Below are positions 1 through 7,710 of a stretch of 42,378 nt of DNA, piece by piece. Location of the stretch: assembly GCA_021777285.1 (NCBI GenBank), contig JAJYDR010000008.1, positions 1 through 42,378 on the forward strand. The letters are read 5' to 3'. Each line of letters opens with the position of its first letter. Positions within the stretch are counted from its first letter, which is position 1. Source of the stretch: Actinomycetes bacterium. GTDB taxonomy: Bacteria; Actinomycetota; Acidimicrobiia; Acidimicrobiales; RAAP-2. The notes below the pieces were generated by a model that was given only the letters and a program-made list of their open reading frames with translations, searched no databases and had not been told where the DNA came from. Position numbers and translations under genes: made by a program.

Positions 1-74
1 TCGGAGGTGCGAAGTACACCACCAGGATTTCTCCCGGTTCCCGCCGCCGTAAACCTCCCGGCTGCGGGATACTC

Positions 75-104
75 ACCCTATCAGCGCGTTACGGTCGCGT
101 GCAA
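75..104 (-). promoter_or_regulatory. Possible promoter for a leftward gene cut by the window start
   Basis: On the minus strand TTGCAC (99-104) and TAGGGT (75-80) are separated by 18 bases, the same layout as the eamA promoter in this window. Downstream, GGGAG (31-35) lies 8 bases before a GTG at 20-22, and the frame stays open to the window edge. Only a few codons are visible, so no protein can be named. An alternative GTG at 74-76 would lie inside the -10 box. Weak but coherent evidence for a gene running out of the window to the left. Confidence 0.33.
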
Positions 105-431
105 ATCGCGTGACCGGCGTCTCTGACGGGAAGACCAGTGTAGCAACTGGCTCAGCGACCAAAGTGCATTTCCGGGAGTTTTTTGCAACGATTCGTAAAA
201 CTCGTGTCCGGCGGTGAACGGCGCGCCCAGCGGGCGCGCCGATCGACGCCCACCGCCCGTTCGCCGTTGCGTCCACCGCCGGTAAGAAGCCAGTCCGTCG
301 ACCTCGAACCATGCGCTGCTGGAACGCACTGAGACGGGTGGATTTGGTTTCACGTCGGCGAGGTTGCGGCTCGCGATCGGCCCGTCATATCGCGACGATC
401 GAGACCACCTCGCGCGCAGCGCAGGCGAAGC
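77..431. other. Intergenic stretch of about 355 bases
   Basis: No convincing gene is seen here. The stretch lies downstream of the YbaK-like gene and contains one strong inverted repeat (219-241) and the promoter-like boxes at its left end. Short open frames exist on the minus strand, but they have no recognisable domain and no ribosome binding site. No tRNA-like cloverleaf was found by eye. Confidence 0.5.
219..241 (-). terminator. Strong GC hairpin downstream of the arg operon
   Basis: A perfect 9-base inverted repeat (CGGCGCGCC, 219-227, with GGCGCGCCG, 233-241) encloses a 5-base loop. It lies about 190 bases past the stop of the last gene of the arg operon and before the promoter-like boxes of the next leftward gene. 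There is no U-run directly after it on either strand, so it is not a textbook Rho-independent terminator. It may be a U-less terminator or a 3' end-stabilising structure. Confidence 0.35.
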
Positions 432-926
432 TCAGTCGTCTCCCACGCTGAAGGCGACCCCATTGGTGATGCGCAGGAGTTCGTCAAAGGACGTGGCGAA
501 GACGTAGTGCGGATGCCCACCGGCCGCCCAGACGACGGGCCAGTCGCCCAATGAGGTGTCCACGACGGTTCGAATTGCCGTGGGATGACCTACGGGGGCA
601 ACGCCGCCGATGGGCTGGCCCGTATGGGTGCGCACGAAGGCGGCGTTCGGGCGCCGTACCTCGAGCGCGCCGAGGAAGGTCGCCAGTCGATCGGTGTGGA
701 CCCGATGGGCACCGGAGGTCATGACCAGGATCGGCTCGCCGTCAGCGTCAAAGATGAGCGAATTCGCGACCTGGCCAACCTCGATGTCCAGTTGGGCCGC
801 TGCCGCAGCGGCCGTCGGCGATGGGTCGATCGTCTCGACGATGGCGCTGGTCACCCCCAGTCGGTCGAGCGCGTCTCGCACGAGCTGGCCGTTGGGATGC
901 AGCGTGGTGATGGGTCGAACGTTCAC
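432..926 (-). CDS. YbaK/ProX-type aminoacyl-tRNA deacylase-domain protein
   Basis: A 164-residue protein of the YbaK/EbsC family, cytosolic editing domains that hydrolyse mischarged tRNAs such as Cys-tRNA(Pro) or Ala-tRNA(Pro). The body shows family features: the QLDIEVGQVANSLIF segment carrying the region of the conserved lysine (here not obviously Lys), the GAHRVH stretch, and the glycine/proline-rich GQPIGGVAPVGHP loop near the middle. The GTG at 924-926 is chosen because it forms a GTGA overlap with the argH stop; a longer frame back to 1019 has arginine-rich filler without family similarity. It is the last gene of the arg operon, and the link to arginine synthesis looks incidental. Substrate specificity cannot be read from the sequence. 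Confidence 0.8.
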   Translation of the reverse strand: MNVRPITTLHPNGQLVRDALDRLGVTSAIVETIDPSPTAAAAAAQLDIEVGQVANSLIFDADGEPILVMTSGAHRVHTDRLATFLGALEVRRPNAAFVRTHTGQPIGGVAPVGHPTAIRTVVDTSLGDWPVVWAAGGHPHYVFATSFDELLRITNGVAFSVGDD

Positions 927-2329
927 GCACTCGGCTCGGTACGGTCGGCTCCGAGCTCGCGCAGCCGCCGGTGGAGGTCCGCGGCCACCCGGTGCCAGGT
1001 CTCGGCCTGGTTGGGCCACGCCACGGGCCCCGACGCACCGCGAGAGCGCCGACTCTGCAGGGTCTCTCGTGGCGCGAAGACGTCGACGAAGGCTGCGAGC
1101 GCCGGCGTCTCAGCGACCACGTCGCGAAACGGCCGTCCCGTCCTGATCGATGAGCCCACCGCGGTCCCGACGAGTTCGTGCGCCTCGCGGAACGGGACGC
1201 CCGTCTGGACGAGTCGTTCGGCGATGTCGATTGCCGCCAGGTACGGATCGTCGGCCGCGCGAGCGGCCACGTCGCCGTTGAACGTCATCGACTCATAAGT
1301 GCCGCGCAGCGCATCGAGCACCAGGACAACGTTGCGCAACGAATCGAAGAGCGGTTCCTTATCCTCTTGCAGGTCGCGGTTGTAGGCGAGCGGCAGACCC
1401 TTCAGCACCACGAGCAGCGACGTGAGGTTGCCAATGAGCCGGCCCGTCTTGCCGCGCGCGAGCTCGGCGACGTCGCTGTTCTTCTTCTGGGGCAGCATCG
1501 ACGAACCCGTGGTAAACGCGTCACCGAGCGTCGCGAAGCCAAACTCCGCGCTCGTCCAGAGGACGAGTTCCTCGCCCATGCGCGAGAGATGCACACCGAG
1601 CAGCGCAATATCAAAGAGCGTCTCGGCGACGAAGTCCCTGTCACTCACGGCGTCCATCGAATTCGCGAACGCCCGGTCAAAGCCCATCAGCGCGGCAGTC
1701 GTGCCGGGGTCGATGGGTAGTGACGTGCCGGCAACCGCGCCCGCCCCGAGTGGCGAGACGTTCAGTCGCCGGCGGGTGTCCAGGAGCCGGTCGATGTCGC
1801 GCGTCAGGGCCCAGGCGTGCGCGCCGAGGTGGTGGGCCAGCAGCACGGGCTGCGCTCGCTGCAGATGGGTGTACCCGGGCAGGTAGCGATCCGGGTCGCT
1901 CTCGCCTATCGCGAAGAGGGTCTCGGCTAGCGCCAGCACTCGTCCGGCGACGTCAACGAGCGCGTCGCGCACGTAGAGCCGCAGGGTCGTCGCCACCTGG
2001 TCGTTGCGACTTCGGGCCGTGTGCAGCTTCGCCCCGGTCGCCCCCGCCAATTCGGTGACGCGCCGCTCGATCGCCATGTGGATGTCTTCGTCGGCCCCGG
2101 ACCGCACGAAGACCCCTCGGTCGAACTCGCTCTCGACCTCGCCAAGGGCCTCCAGGAGGACCTGCTCCTCGTCAACCGAGAGCAGGCCCGCCTGGACGAG
2201 GCCCTGCACGTGGGCCCGCGACCCAGCGATGTCGTGGTGATAGAGCACGTGGTCGAAGGGGTAACTCTCAGAGAGATGCCACAGCGAGCTCGCCATAGAC
2301 GACTCGAAGCGACCGTGCCACAACGTCAT
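923..2329 (-). CDS. argH: Argininosuccinate lyase
   Basis: A 468-residue cytosolic enzyme that splits argininosuccinate into arginine and fumarate, the last step of arginine synthesis. It has the fumarase/aspartase-superfamily signature GSSMLPQKKNSD around residue 280, the TARSRNDQV motif near residue 110 and the GYTHLQRAQP motif near residue 155, all typical of ArgH. The length is normal. The ATG at 2327-2329 starts the conserved LWHGRF N-terminus and forms an ATGA overlap with argG. The frame is open upstream to 2605, but that stretch is a shadow of argG. Identification is secure. Confidence 0.97.
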   Translation of the reverse strand: MTLWHGRFESSMASSLWHLSESYPFDHVLYHHDIAGSRAHVQGLVQAGLLSVDEEQVLLEALGEVESEFDRGVFVRSGADEDIHMAIERRVTELAGATGAKLHTARSRNDQVATTLRLYVRDALVDVAGRVLALAETLFAIGESDPDRYLPGYTHLQRAQPVLLAHHLGAHAWALTRDIDRLLDTRRRLNVSPLGAGAVAGTSLPIDPGTTAALMGFDRAFANSMDAVSDRDFVAETLFDIALLGVHLSRMGEELVLWTSAEFGFATLGDAFTTGSSMLPQKKNSDVAELARGKTGRLIGNLTSLLVVLKGLPLAYNRDLQEDKEPLFDSLRNVVLVLDALRGTYESMTFNGDVAARAADDPYLAAIDIAERLVQTGVPFREAHELVGTAVGSSIRTGRPFRDVVAETPALAAFVDVFAPRETLQSRRSRGASGPVAWPNQAETWHRVAADLHRRLRELGADRTEPSA

Positions 2330-3549
2330 TTCGACCGTGGCACCGTGTTCTTTGCCCCTTGGCGGGCGGCCCAGGTCTTCACACCAAGACCATAGATCCG
2401 AACGTAGCCTTCGGAGTCCGCGTGACGGAAGGTGTCGGCCGCATCGTAGGTGGCGAGCCCGTAGTCGTACAGCGCTTTGTCGCTGCGCCGACCGATCACG
2501 CGCATCACGCCGGGCGCTTCGAAACGAAGCCGGACGTCGCCCGAGATGTGGCGCTGGGTCTCGAGGACGAAGGCGTCGATGGCCTCCTTGAGCGGCGAGA
2601 ACCACATGCCGTCATAGACCAGCTCGGACCATCGGGGCTCGAGTCGCGCCTTTTCGTGGTGGACATCGCGCTCCAGGTTGAGGTCCTCGAGATCGGCGTG
2701 CGCGGCGATCAGGGCCAGAGCGGCCGGGCATTCGTAGACCTCGCGGCTCTTGATACCCACCCGACGGTTCTCAACCATGTCCAGGCGGCCGAAGCCTGTC
2801 GAACCCGCACGGTGGTTGAGCGTGCGAATGAGGTCGGCGAGGTTCATCACGATGCCGTCGAGAGCGACCGGCACACCCTCGCGGAACGTGATCGTGAGCT
2901 CCACCGGCTCGAGGTTGGTCACCCGGGTCAACGTGTAGGGCTCGCTCGGCGGCTCCGCCCACGGATCTTCCATCTCGCCGCACTCGATCGCCCGGCCCCA
3001 CAGGTTCTCGTCAATCGAGTAGATCTTCTCCTTGGTGGCCCGAATCGGAATCTGCCACTTCTCGGCGTAGTCCACCGAATCCGCCCGGGTCATCCCCCAG
3101 TTGCGTGCCGGCGCCAACACTTCGAGGTCGGGCGCCAGGGCGTGCGTGCCCACCTCGAATCGAACCTGGTCATTGCCCTTGCCCGTACAGCCGTGCGCGA
3201 CGGCCGTCGCGTTGAACTTGCGCGCCTGGTCGACCAGGTGGCGCACGATCACTGGGCGTGAGAGCGCCGACACGAGCGGGTATTTGCCCTCGTAGCGGGC
3301 GTTGGCCATGATCGCGGGCGCGCAGAACGCTTCGGCCATCTCGTCGCGGGCGTCCACGACGACGCAGTCGATCGCCCCGGCCGCCAGCGCCCGATGCTTG
3401 ATGTCCTCGAAGCTCTCCGAGCTGTCGGGGTCCTGGCCCACGTCAACGAGAACGCACACCACCTCCGCGTCCCACTCCTCCATCATCCAGCGGATGGCCA
3501 CGGACGTATCCAACCCTCCGCTATACGCCAACACGACACGCTTGGTCAT
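2326..3549 (-). CDS. argG: Argininosuccinate synthase
   Basis: A 407-residue enzyme that joins citrulline and aspartate with ATP to give argininosuccinate. The N-terminal PP-loop AYSGGLDTSVAI binds ATP, and the HGCTGKGNDQVRFE motif near residue 120 is diagnostic. The start at 3547-3549 gives the standard MTKRVVLAYSGG beginning and lies after a GAAAGGAA-type ribosome binding site; the open frame continues upstream to 3597 without similarity. It sits 25 bases after argR and overlaps argH by 4 bases, so it belongs to the same transcript. Confidence 0.97.
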   Translation of the reverse strand: MTKRVVLAYSGGLDTSVAIRWMMEEWDAEVVCVLVDVGQDPDSSESFEDIKHRALAAGAIDCVVVDARDEMAEAFCAPAIMANARYEGKYPLVSALSRPVIVRHLVDQARKFNATAVAHGCTGKGNDQVRFEVGTHALAPDLEVLAPARNWGMTRADSVDYAEKWQIPIRATKEKIYSIDENLWGRAIECGEMEDPWAEPPSEPYTLTRVTNLEPVELTITFREGVPVALDGIVMNLADLIRTLNHRAGSTGFGRLDMVENRRVGIKSREVYECPAALALIAAHADLEDLNLERDVHHEKARLEPRWSELVYDGMWFSPLKEAIDAFVLETQRHISGDVRLRFEAPGVMRVIGRRSDKALYDYGLATYDAADTFRHADSEGYVRIYGLGVKTWAARQGAKNTVPRSK

Positions 3550-3574
3550 CGCTGTTCCTTTCTCGATTCCGTCT

Positions 3575-4042
3575 TCATTCCAACCCGGCAAGTTCACGGA
3601 AGCTCTCCGCTATCGCGGCGCCACCGTGCTCATCACTGGCGATGACCAGCAAGGTGTCATCACCGGCCACGCTGCCCAGCACGCCGTCGAGGGCGCTGCG
3701 GTCAAGCGCGGACGCTACAACGTGCGCACAGCCGGGCGGTGTGCGCAAGACCACGAGGTTCGCGGAACTCTCAACCGACACCACCCACTCGCCCATCATG
3801 CGCCGCAGGTGGTCGAGCGGGGGCGAACTGAGCTTGGGCGAGCTGGCGACGACGATGCGCCTCGAGCCGTGCTCGTCGCGGACCTTGATCGTCCCCAGTT
3901 CCTGCAAGTCGCGCGTAACGGTGGCCTGGGTCGCGGTGATCCCCTCACCCTGGAGCCGGGTCACGAGTTGCGCGGCGGTCGAAATCACCTCACGCTCGAT
4001 GAGCTCGTTGATCCGATGCTGGCGTTGGGTCTTGGTCATCAT
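3575..4042 (-). CDS. argR: Arginine repressor ArgR
   Basis: A 155-residue transcription regulator that binds ARG boxes as an arginine-loaded hexamer. Residues 1-70 form the winged helix, with the recognition segment TQATVTRDLQELGTIKV. The C-terminal oligomerisation and arginine-binding domain ends with GSVAGDDTLLVIASDE, equivalent to the GTIAGDDT arginine-binding motif of the family. Its ATG overlaps the argF stop (ATGA); a second ATG follows immediately. Being inside the operon it probably represses, it should be autoregulated through the candidate operator upstream of argC. Confidence 0.95.
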   Translation of the reverse strand: MMTKTQRQHRINELIEREVISTAAQLVTRLQGEGITATQATVTRDLQELGTIKVRDEHGSRRIVVASSPKLSSPPLDHLRRMMGEWVVSVESSANLVVLRTPPGCAHVVASALDRSALDGVLGSVAGDDTLLVIASDEHGGAAIAESFRELAGLE

Positions 4043-4956
4043 TCACCGTCCTTTATCCATCGAAGCGCGCCGACCATCGCCGAGCGCCGGTGCGCAACCT
4101 GTTGCCACACGAGCGACGCCGGCCCATCGAGCACGTCGTCGGTGATCTCGTCACCGCGATGCGCGGGCAGGCAGTGCAAGACCACCGCCCCGGGGGCCGC
4201 ACCGTCGAGCAGGGAACCGTCAACGCGAAAGTCGGCCAGGTCCTTGCGACGGCGCTTCGTCTCCTCTTCGAAACCCATGGAGACCCAGGCGTCGGTGTAG
4301 ACGACGTCCGCACCCCGTACGGCTTCTGTCGGCGACGCAGTCAGGCGCAACCTCGCCCCGTCGATAGCCAGTGGATCCTCGTCGGTACCCGCGGTCAGTT
4401 GGTAGCCCTCGGGTGCGCCGACGACGACCTCGGCGCCGAGCCGCGTCAGCGCCACCGCCAGTGACCGCGTCACGTTGGTCGCGTCGCCCACGTAGGCCAC
4501 GCGCAGCCCGGCCAGCTGGCTCGCGTCTCCCCCGGCGAAGTGGTCGGCGATTGTCAGCACGTCCGCAATCGCCTGGGTCGGGTGCGCTACGTCGCTCAGC
4601 AGGTTGATCAACGACAGTCGGTCCTTCGTAGCACTGCGGATCCGGCCGAACACCGCGTGGTGTCGGACGCGCATTGCGCACACGGCGTACAGGGCGTCGA
4701 TCGTTCGCCCGACGTCCTCGGCGGACTCGCGGGTGTCCAGTCCGATCTCGTCGTCGCTGAAGAAGGTCACGTAGCCGCCGAGCTCCTGCACCGCGGTCGA
4801 AGAGGCGGCCCGGGTGCGCAGACTCGGACGCTCGAACACGAGCGCCACACCCTGACCCACCAACAGCGCGTCATCGAGCGGTGCGCGCGCCGCCTCGAGG
4901 ATTGCTCGAAGGTCGTCGTCGCCCAATTCGCTAATCGTGACTACGTGGCGACTCAT
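4039..4956 (-). CDS. argF: Ornithine carbamoyltransferase
   Basis: A 305-residue enzyme that makes citrulline from ornithine and carbamoyl phosphate. The ornithine-binding WVSMG loop (about residue 230), the HPTQ motif and the HCLPAHRG motif near residue 265 identify an ornithine rather than an N-acetyl- or N-succinylornithine enzyme. The carbamoyl-phosphate loop reads FERPSLRTR instead of the common F-E-K-x-STRTR, followed by AASST where SFE is usual. ATGA overlaps at both ends place it between argB and argR. The family assignment is secure despite the variant loop. Confidence 0.94.
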   Translation of the reverse strand: MSRHVVTISELGDDDLRAILEAARAPLDDALLVGQGVALVFERPSLRTRAASSTAVQELGGYVTFFSDDEIGLDTRESAEDVGRTIDALYAVCAMRVRHHAVFGRIRSATKDRLSLINLLSDVAHPTQAIADVLTIADHFAGGDASQLAGLRVAYVGDATNVTRSLAVALTRLGAEVVVGAPEGYQLTAGTDEDPLAIDGARLRLTASPTEAVRGADVVYTDAWVSMGFEEETKRRRKDLADFRVDGSLLDGAAPGAVVLHCLPAHRGDEITDDVLDGPASLVWQQVAHRRSAMVGALRWIKDGE

Positions 4957-5741
4957 CGCTTCACCTCCGTGCTCGGGATCGTGCCGTCCAGTACGCCCAC
5001 CAGCGCGTGTGCACGCGTGCCGTTGGCGAGCACGACCCTCGCGGCGCCGGCGTCCAGAGCGTCCAGCGCGGCCTGCATCTTGGGAATCATGCCGTCGCGA
5101 ATCGAACCGTCGGCCATCATCGTGCGCACGTCGGCGCTGGATACCGACGCCAAGGCGCTCCCGGGGTCCTCGGGATCGCGACGCAGCTGGTCCACGTCGC
5201 TCAGCAGTACCAGGGTCGCCGCACCGATGGCGGCGGCAATCGAGCCCGCGACCGTGTCGGCGTTGCAGTTGAGCAACTCGCCCGCGGCGTCGCTCGCCAC
5301 CGGTCCGATCACCGGAGTCCAGCCCTCGTCGAGTAGGTCGAGTACGAGTCGCCCGTCGACACGGAGCTCGCGTGCCACCCGTCCGAGTTGTCCGCCGTGC
5401 GCCGAAGCCTTCACCAGGGCTCCGTCGACGCCGCTCAGCCCCACGGCGGCGAGCCCGCCACGGCCGAGCGCCGCTGTGATGCGCTGGTTCACCAGACCGA
5501 GGGCCATCGCGACGTACTCCATGGTCACCGAATCGGTGACGCGCAACCCATTGACGAACGCACTGGACAGGCCGACCTGTTCGAGCAGGGACGCGATCTG
5601 CGGCCCGCCTCCGTGCACGACGACGGCGGCGTTGAGCGCGCGAATCGCGCCGATGTCCTCGGCGAGATCCCTGAGGACCGGCGAGTCCGCGTTCAACCGG
5701 TCGAGCGCGTGCCCGCCGACCTTGATGACGACCCGGTTCAC
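4953..5741 (-). CDS. argB: N-acetylglutamate kinase
   Basis: A 262-residue amino-acid kinase that phosphorylates N-acetylglutamate, usually the arginine-sensitive step. Visible motifs are the N-terminal VIKVGGHAL, the VVHGGGPQI glycine loop near residue 43, the NADTVAGSIAAAIGA segment near residue 178 and the DGSIRDGMIPKMQAAL lysine motif near the C-terminus. The GTG start (5739-5741) overlaps the argC stop as GTGA. argJ, which usually lies between argC and argB in actinobacteria, is missing. The protein is slightly short, lacking much of the N-terminal helix linked to hexamer formation in arginine-inhibited enzymes, so feedback inhibition is uncertain. Confidence 0.95.
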   Translation of the reverse strand: MNRVVIKVGGHALDRLNADSPVLRDLAEDIGAIRALNAAVVVHGGGPQIASLLEQVGLSSAFVNGLRVTDSVTMEYVAMALGLVNQRITAALGRGGLAAVGLSGVDGALVKASAHGGQLGRVARELRVDGRLVLDLLDEGWTPVIGPVASDAAGELLNCNADTVAGSIAAAIGAATLVLLSDVDQLRRDPEDPGSALASVSSADVRTMMADGSIRDGMIPKMQAALDALDAGAARVVLANGTRAHALVGVLDGTIPSTEVKR

Positions 5742-6748
5742 GGCGTCACGCCACTGCGCGGCAGACCGAGCGTCTCGTCATGGCCGGTCGCGACGTTCCA
5801 CGCCTGGACCGCCTGGCCCGCGGCGCCCTTCAGGAGGTTGTCAATCGAGCTCATGGCGAGCAGCCAACCCGTGCGCTCGTCGACGCGTGCCGAGACGAAG
5901 CACAGGTTGCTGCCGACGGCGTCCTTCAAGGTTGGCGGCTCGTCCGTGACCACCACGAAGGGATCGTCGTCGTAGGCCTCGTGCAGCAGGGCCATCGGGT
6001 CGAATCCGGCGTTGGCGAGCACCGGGGCGTAGGCGCTCACGAGCATCCCCCGGCTCACCGGCACGAGGTGGGGCGTGAAAAGCAGCTGCGCCCCCAGTTC
6101 TTGTTGCATCTCGGGTGTGTGCCGATGGGTGAGCAGGCCGTACGCCTCGGCGTTTGCGGCCAGTCGAGCGAAGTGCAACCGGTCCGACGTCCCCCGGCCG
6201 GCACCCGAGACGCCGCTGAGTGCGTTGACCACGATGCCGCGTCGTTCCACGACACCGGCGTCGACGAACGGCCCGAGCGCCAATGATGTCGCGGTCGGGT
6301 AGCAGCCTGGTGCGGCAATGAGTTGCGCGCCGACGAGCTCGGACCGGTGCCGTTCGACCAGGCCGTAGCGCGCACGCCCCAGCAGGTCGGGCCGGGCGTG
6401 CGCGTGGCCGTACCAGCGCTCGTACTCCGCGGGGTCGTGCAAGCGGAAATCCGCCCCCAGATCCACCACCGCCGCCCCGGCCGCCAACAGGTCAGGCACG
6501 AAGCGCTGGCTGTGGCCGTGGGGCAAGGCCACGAAGACGGTGTCGAGTTGCGCGTCGAGCGCCGACTCGGTCGGCTCGTAGACGAGCGTCGGGGCGAGCG
6601 CCGCGAGCGCGGGCACGCGACTCGCCACGGACTTGCCGGCGTTGGACTCGCCCGTCGCTACGACCACCTCCATGGCCGGATGGGTCAGGCAGAGCCGGAG
6701 CACCTCCGCGCCGGCGTATCCCGTGGCCCCGATGATCCCGACTCGCAT
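5738..6748 (-). CDS. argC: N-acetyl-gamma-glutamyl-phosphate reductase
   Basis: A 336-residue NADPH-dependent reductase, third enzyme of arginine synthesis. It begins with the nucleotide-binding GIIGATGYAGAEVLRL and carries the catalytic cysteine in AAPGCYPTA near residue 147. Length is typical. The ATG at 6746-6748 has no ribosome binding site, but a -10 box (TAAAAT) ends exactly 6 bases upstream, so the mRNA probably starts at the ATG. It is the first gene of argC-argB-argF-argR-argG-argH. Confidence 0.96.
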   Translation of the reverse strand: MRVGIIGATGYAGAEVLRLCLTHPAMEVVVATGESNAGKSVASRVPALAALAPTLVYEPTESALDAQLDTVFVALPHGHSQRFVPDLLAAGAAVVDLGADFRLHDPAEYERWYGHAHARPDLLGRARYGLVERHRSELVGAQLIAAPGCYPTATSLALGPFVDAGVVERRGIVVNALSGVSGAGRGTSDRLHFARLAANAEAYGLLTHRHTPEMQQELGAQLLFTPHLVPVSRGMLVSAYAPVLANAGFDPMALLHEAYDDDPFVVVTDEPPTLKDAVGSNLCFVSARVDERTGWLLAMSSIDNLLKGAAGQAVQAWNVATGHDETLGLPRSGVTP

Positions 6749-6750
6749 AG

Positions 6751-6764
6751 TGACATTTTATGCA
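6751..6764 (-). promoter_or_regulatory. Candidate ArgR operator (ARG box) over the argC -10 box
   Basis: On the minus strand the 14-mer TGCATAAAATGTCA matches the core of the ARG box consensus (TGAAT, four A/T, ATTCA) at 11 of 14 positions. It is an A/T-rich island in very GC-rich DNA and covers the argC -10 hexamer (6755-6760), where a bound repressor would block transcription. argR lies in the same operon. Only one box is clear, whereas many ArgR targets have two. Confidence 0.45.
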
Positions 6765-6785
6765 TGTGAGAGAACATTTGCGCAA
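6755..6785 (-). promoter_or_regulatory. argC promoter, leaderless geometry
   Basis: The -35 TTGCGC (6780-6785 on the minus strand) lies 17 bases from CATAAA (6757-6762) or 19 from the better -10 TAAAAT (6755-6760). TAAAAT ends 6 bases before the argC ATG, so transcription is expected to start on or next to the ATG. The -35 is half of the palindrome TTGCGCAA, which also serves the divergent eamA promoter. Confidence 0.5.
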
Positions 6786-6807
6786 CACCGAATTTCTACG
6801 GTAGGCT
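6778..6807 (+). promoter_or_regulatory. eamA promoter, leaderless geometry
   Basis: TTGCGC (6778-6783), 18 bases, then TAGGCT (6802-6807), then 6 bases to the ATG of the transporter at 6814. The gene has no ribosome binding site, so a leaderless mRNA is expected. The -35 overlaps that of argC through the palindrome TTGCGCAA, so the two polymerases compete or are co-regulated. Confidence 0.5.
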
Positions 6808-6813
6808 GGCATC

Positions 6814-7710
6814 ATGTCACGGCGCGGCTGGCTGCTCTTCGCGGTGATGGCAGTGTTGTGGGGCATTCCATATCTGCTGATCAGGGTGGCTGTGCGCCAA
6901 CTCGACCCCGGCGTGCTGGTTCTTGGGCGCACCGGACCCGCCTCACTGCTGCTCCTGCCGCTCGTGATCGCGCGGGGCCAGTTCCGCGACATCGTGCGCA
7001 ACTTCTGGTGGATCGTCGTCTTCGCCTTCGTCGAATTCGGCGTGCCGTGGTACTTCATGGCCAACGCCGAGCAGCACATCACGAGTTCGCTGACGAGCTT
7101 GCTGATCTGTGCCGTCCCGCTCTTCTCCGTGGTCGCCCAGCGCGTGCGGCGCACCGAGGAGCACATCAGCCGGCGTCGACTCCTCGGTCTCGGCGTCGGC
7201 GCCCTGGGCGTCGCCCTGCTCGTCGGTCTAGGCATCCACGGCGGTTCCTTCGGCTGGATCGCCCTCATGCTCATTGTTGCAATCGGCTACACCCTCGGAC
7301 CGATCCTGCTCGCGACGAAGCTCGCGGCGGTCCCCGGGATCGCCGTGGTCGCCGGCGCGACGGGTGTCGTCGCGCTCGCGTGGCTGCCGTGGAGCATCGT
7401 CCACTGGCCGCACCACGTCGACCACGAGACGTGGGCGTCGATGGCGATCCTCGCGATTGCCTGCACGGCCGGGGCCTTCGTCACGTTCTTTGAACTGGTG
7501 CAGGAGGTCGGATCCACGCGAAGCGTCGTGGTCACCTACGTGAACACCGCGTTAGCCGTCGTGCTCGGCGTGGTGTTCCTCAGCGAACCGCTCACCACCG
7601 GCATTCTCATCGGCTTCCCCCTGGTCCTCGTCGGCAGCGTCATCGCCACCAGTCGCGGCGCCTCAGCGTCGAAATTCACCAGCGACGCGGACGAGCTCAT
7701 CCACGGTTAG
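6814..7710 (+). CDS. EamA/DMT-family transporter
   Basis: A 298-residue integral membrane protein with about ten hydrophobic segments arranged as two EamA repeats (about residues 1-140 and 150-285), the plan of drug/metabolite transporters that often export amino acids or their analogues. The first segment (LLFAVMAVLWGIPYLLIRVA) is typical. It is transcribed divergently from argC and shares a -35 palindrome with it, which would fit an exporter for arginine-pathway compounds, but that is inference. The 3' end overlaps the oppositely oriented thioesterase-like gene by 48 bases. Confidence 0.88.
   Translation: MSRRGWLLFAVMAVLWGIPYLLIRVAVRQLDPGVLVLGRTGPASLLLLPLVIARGQFRDIVRNFWWIVVFAFVEFGVPWYFMANAEQHITSSLTSLLICAVPLFSVVAQRVRRTEEHISRRRLLGLGVGALGVALLVGLGIHGGSFGWIALMLIVAIGYTLGPILLATKLAAVPGIAVVAGATGVVALAWLPWSIVHWPHHVDHETWASMAILAIACTAGAFVTFFELVQEVGSTRSVVVTYVNTALAVVLGVVFLSEPLTTGILIGFPLVLVGSVIATSRGASASKFTSDADELIHG

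Noticed and set aside
300..330. TTCGA-containing stretch resembling a tRNA T-loop
   Set aside because: The flanking bases cannot form a T-stem and no other arms are present.
81..353. A 90-codon minus-strand frame near the window start
   Set aside because: No ribosome binding site, no recognisable domain, and it contains the strong hairpin at 219-241.
2330..2605. Upstream extension of argH
   Set aside because: It runs inside argG in another frame and has no ArgH similarity; the ATGA junction marks the real start.
4039..4956. ArgF as an N-acetyl- or N-succinylornithine transcarbamylase, suggested by SLRTR and the missing argJ
   Set aside because: The WVSMG ornithine loop and HCLPAHRG motif are those of ornithine carbamoyltransferase, and SLRTR also occurs in ordinary enzymes.
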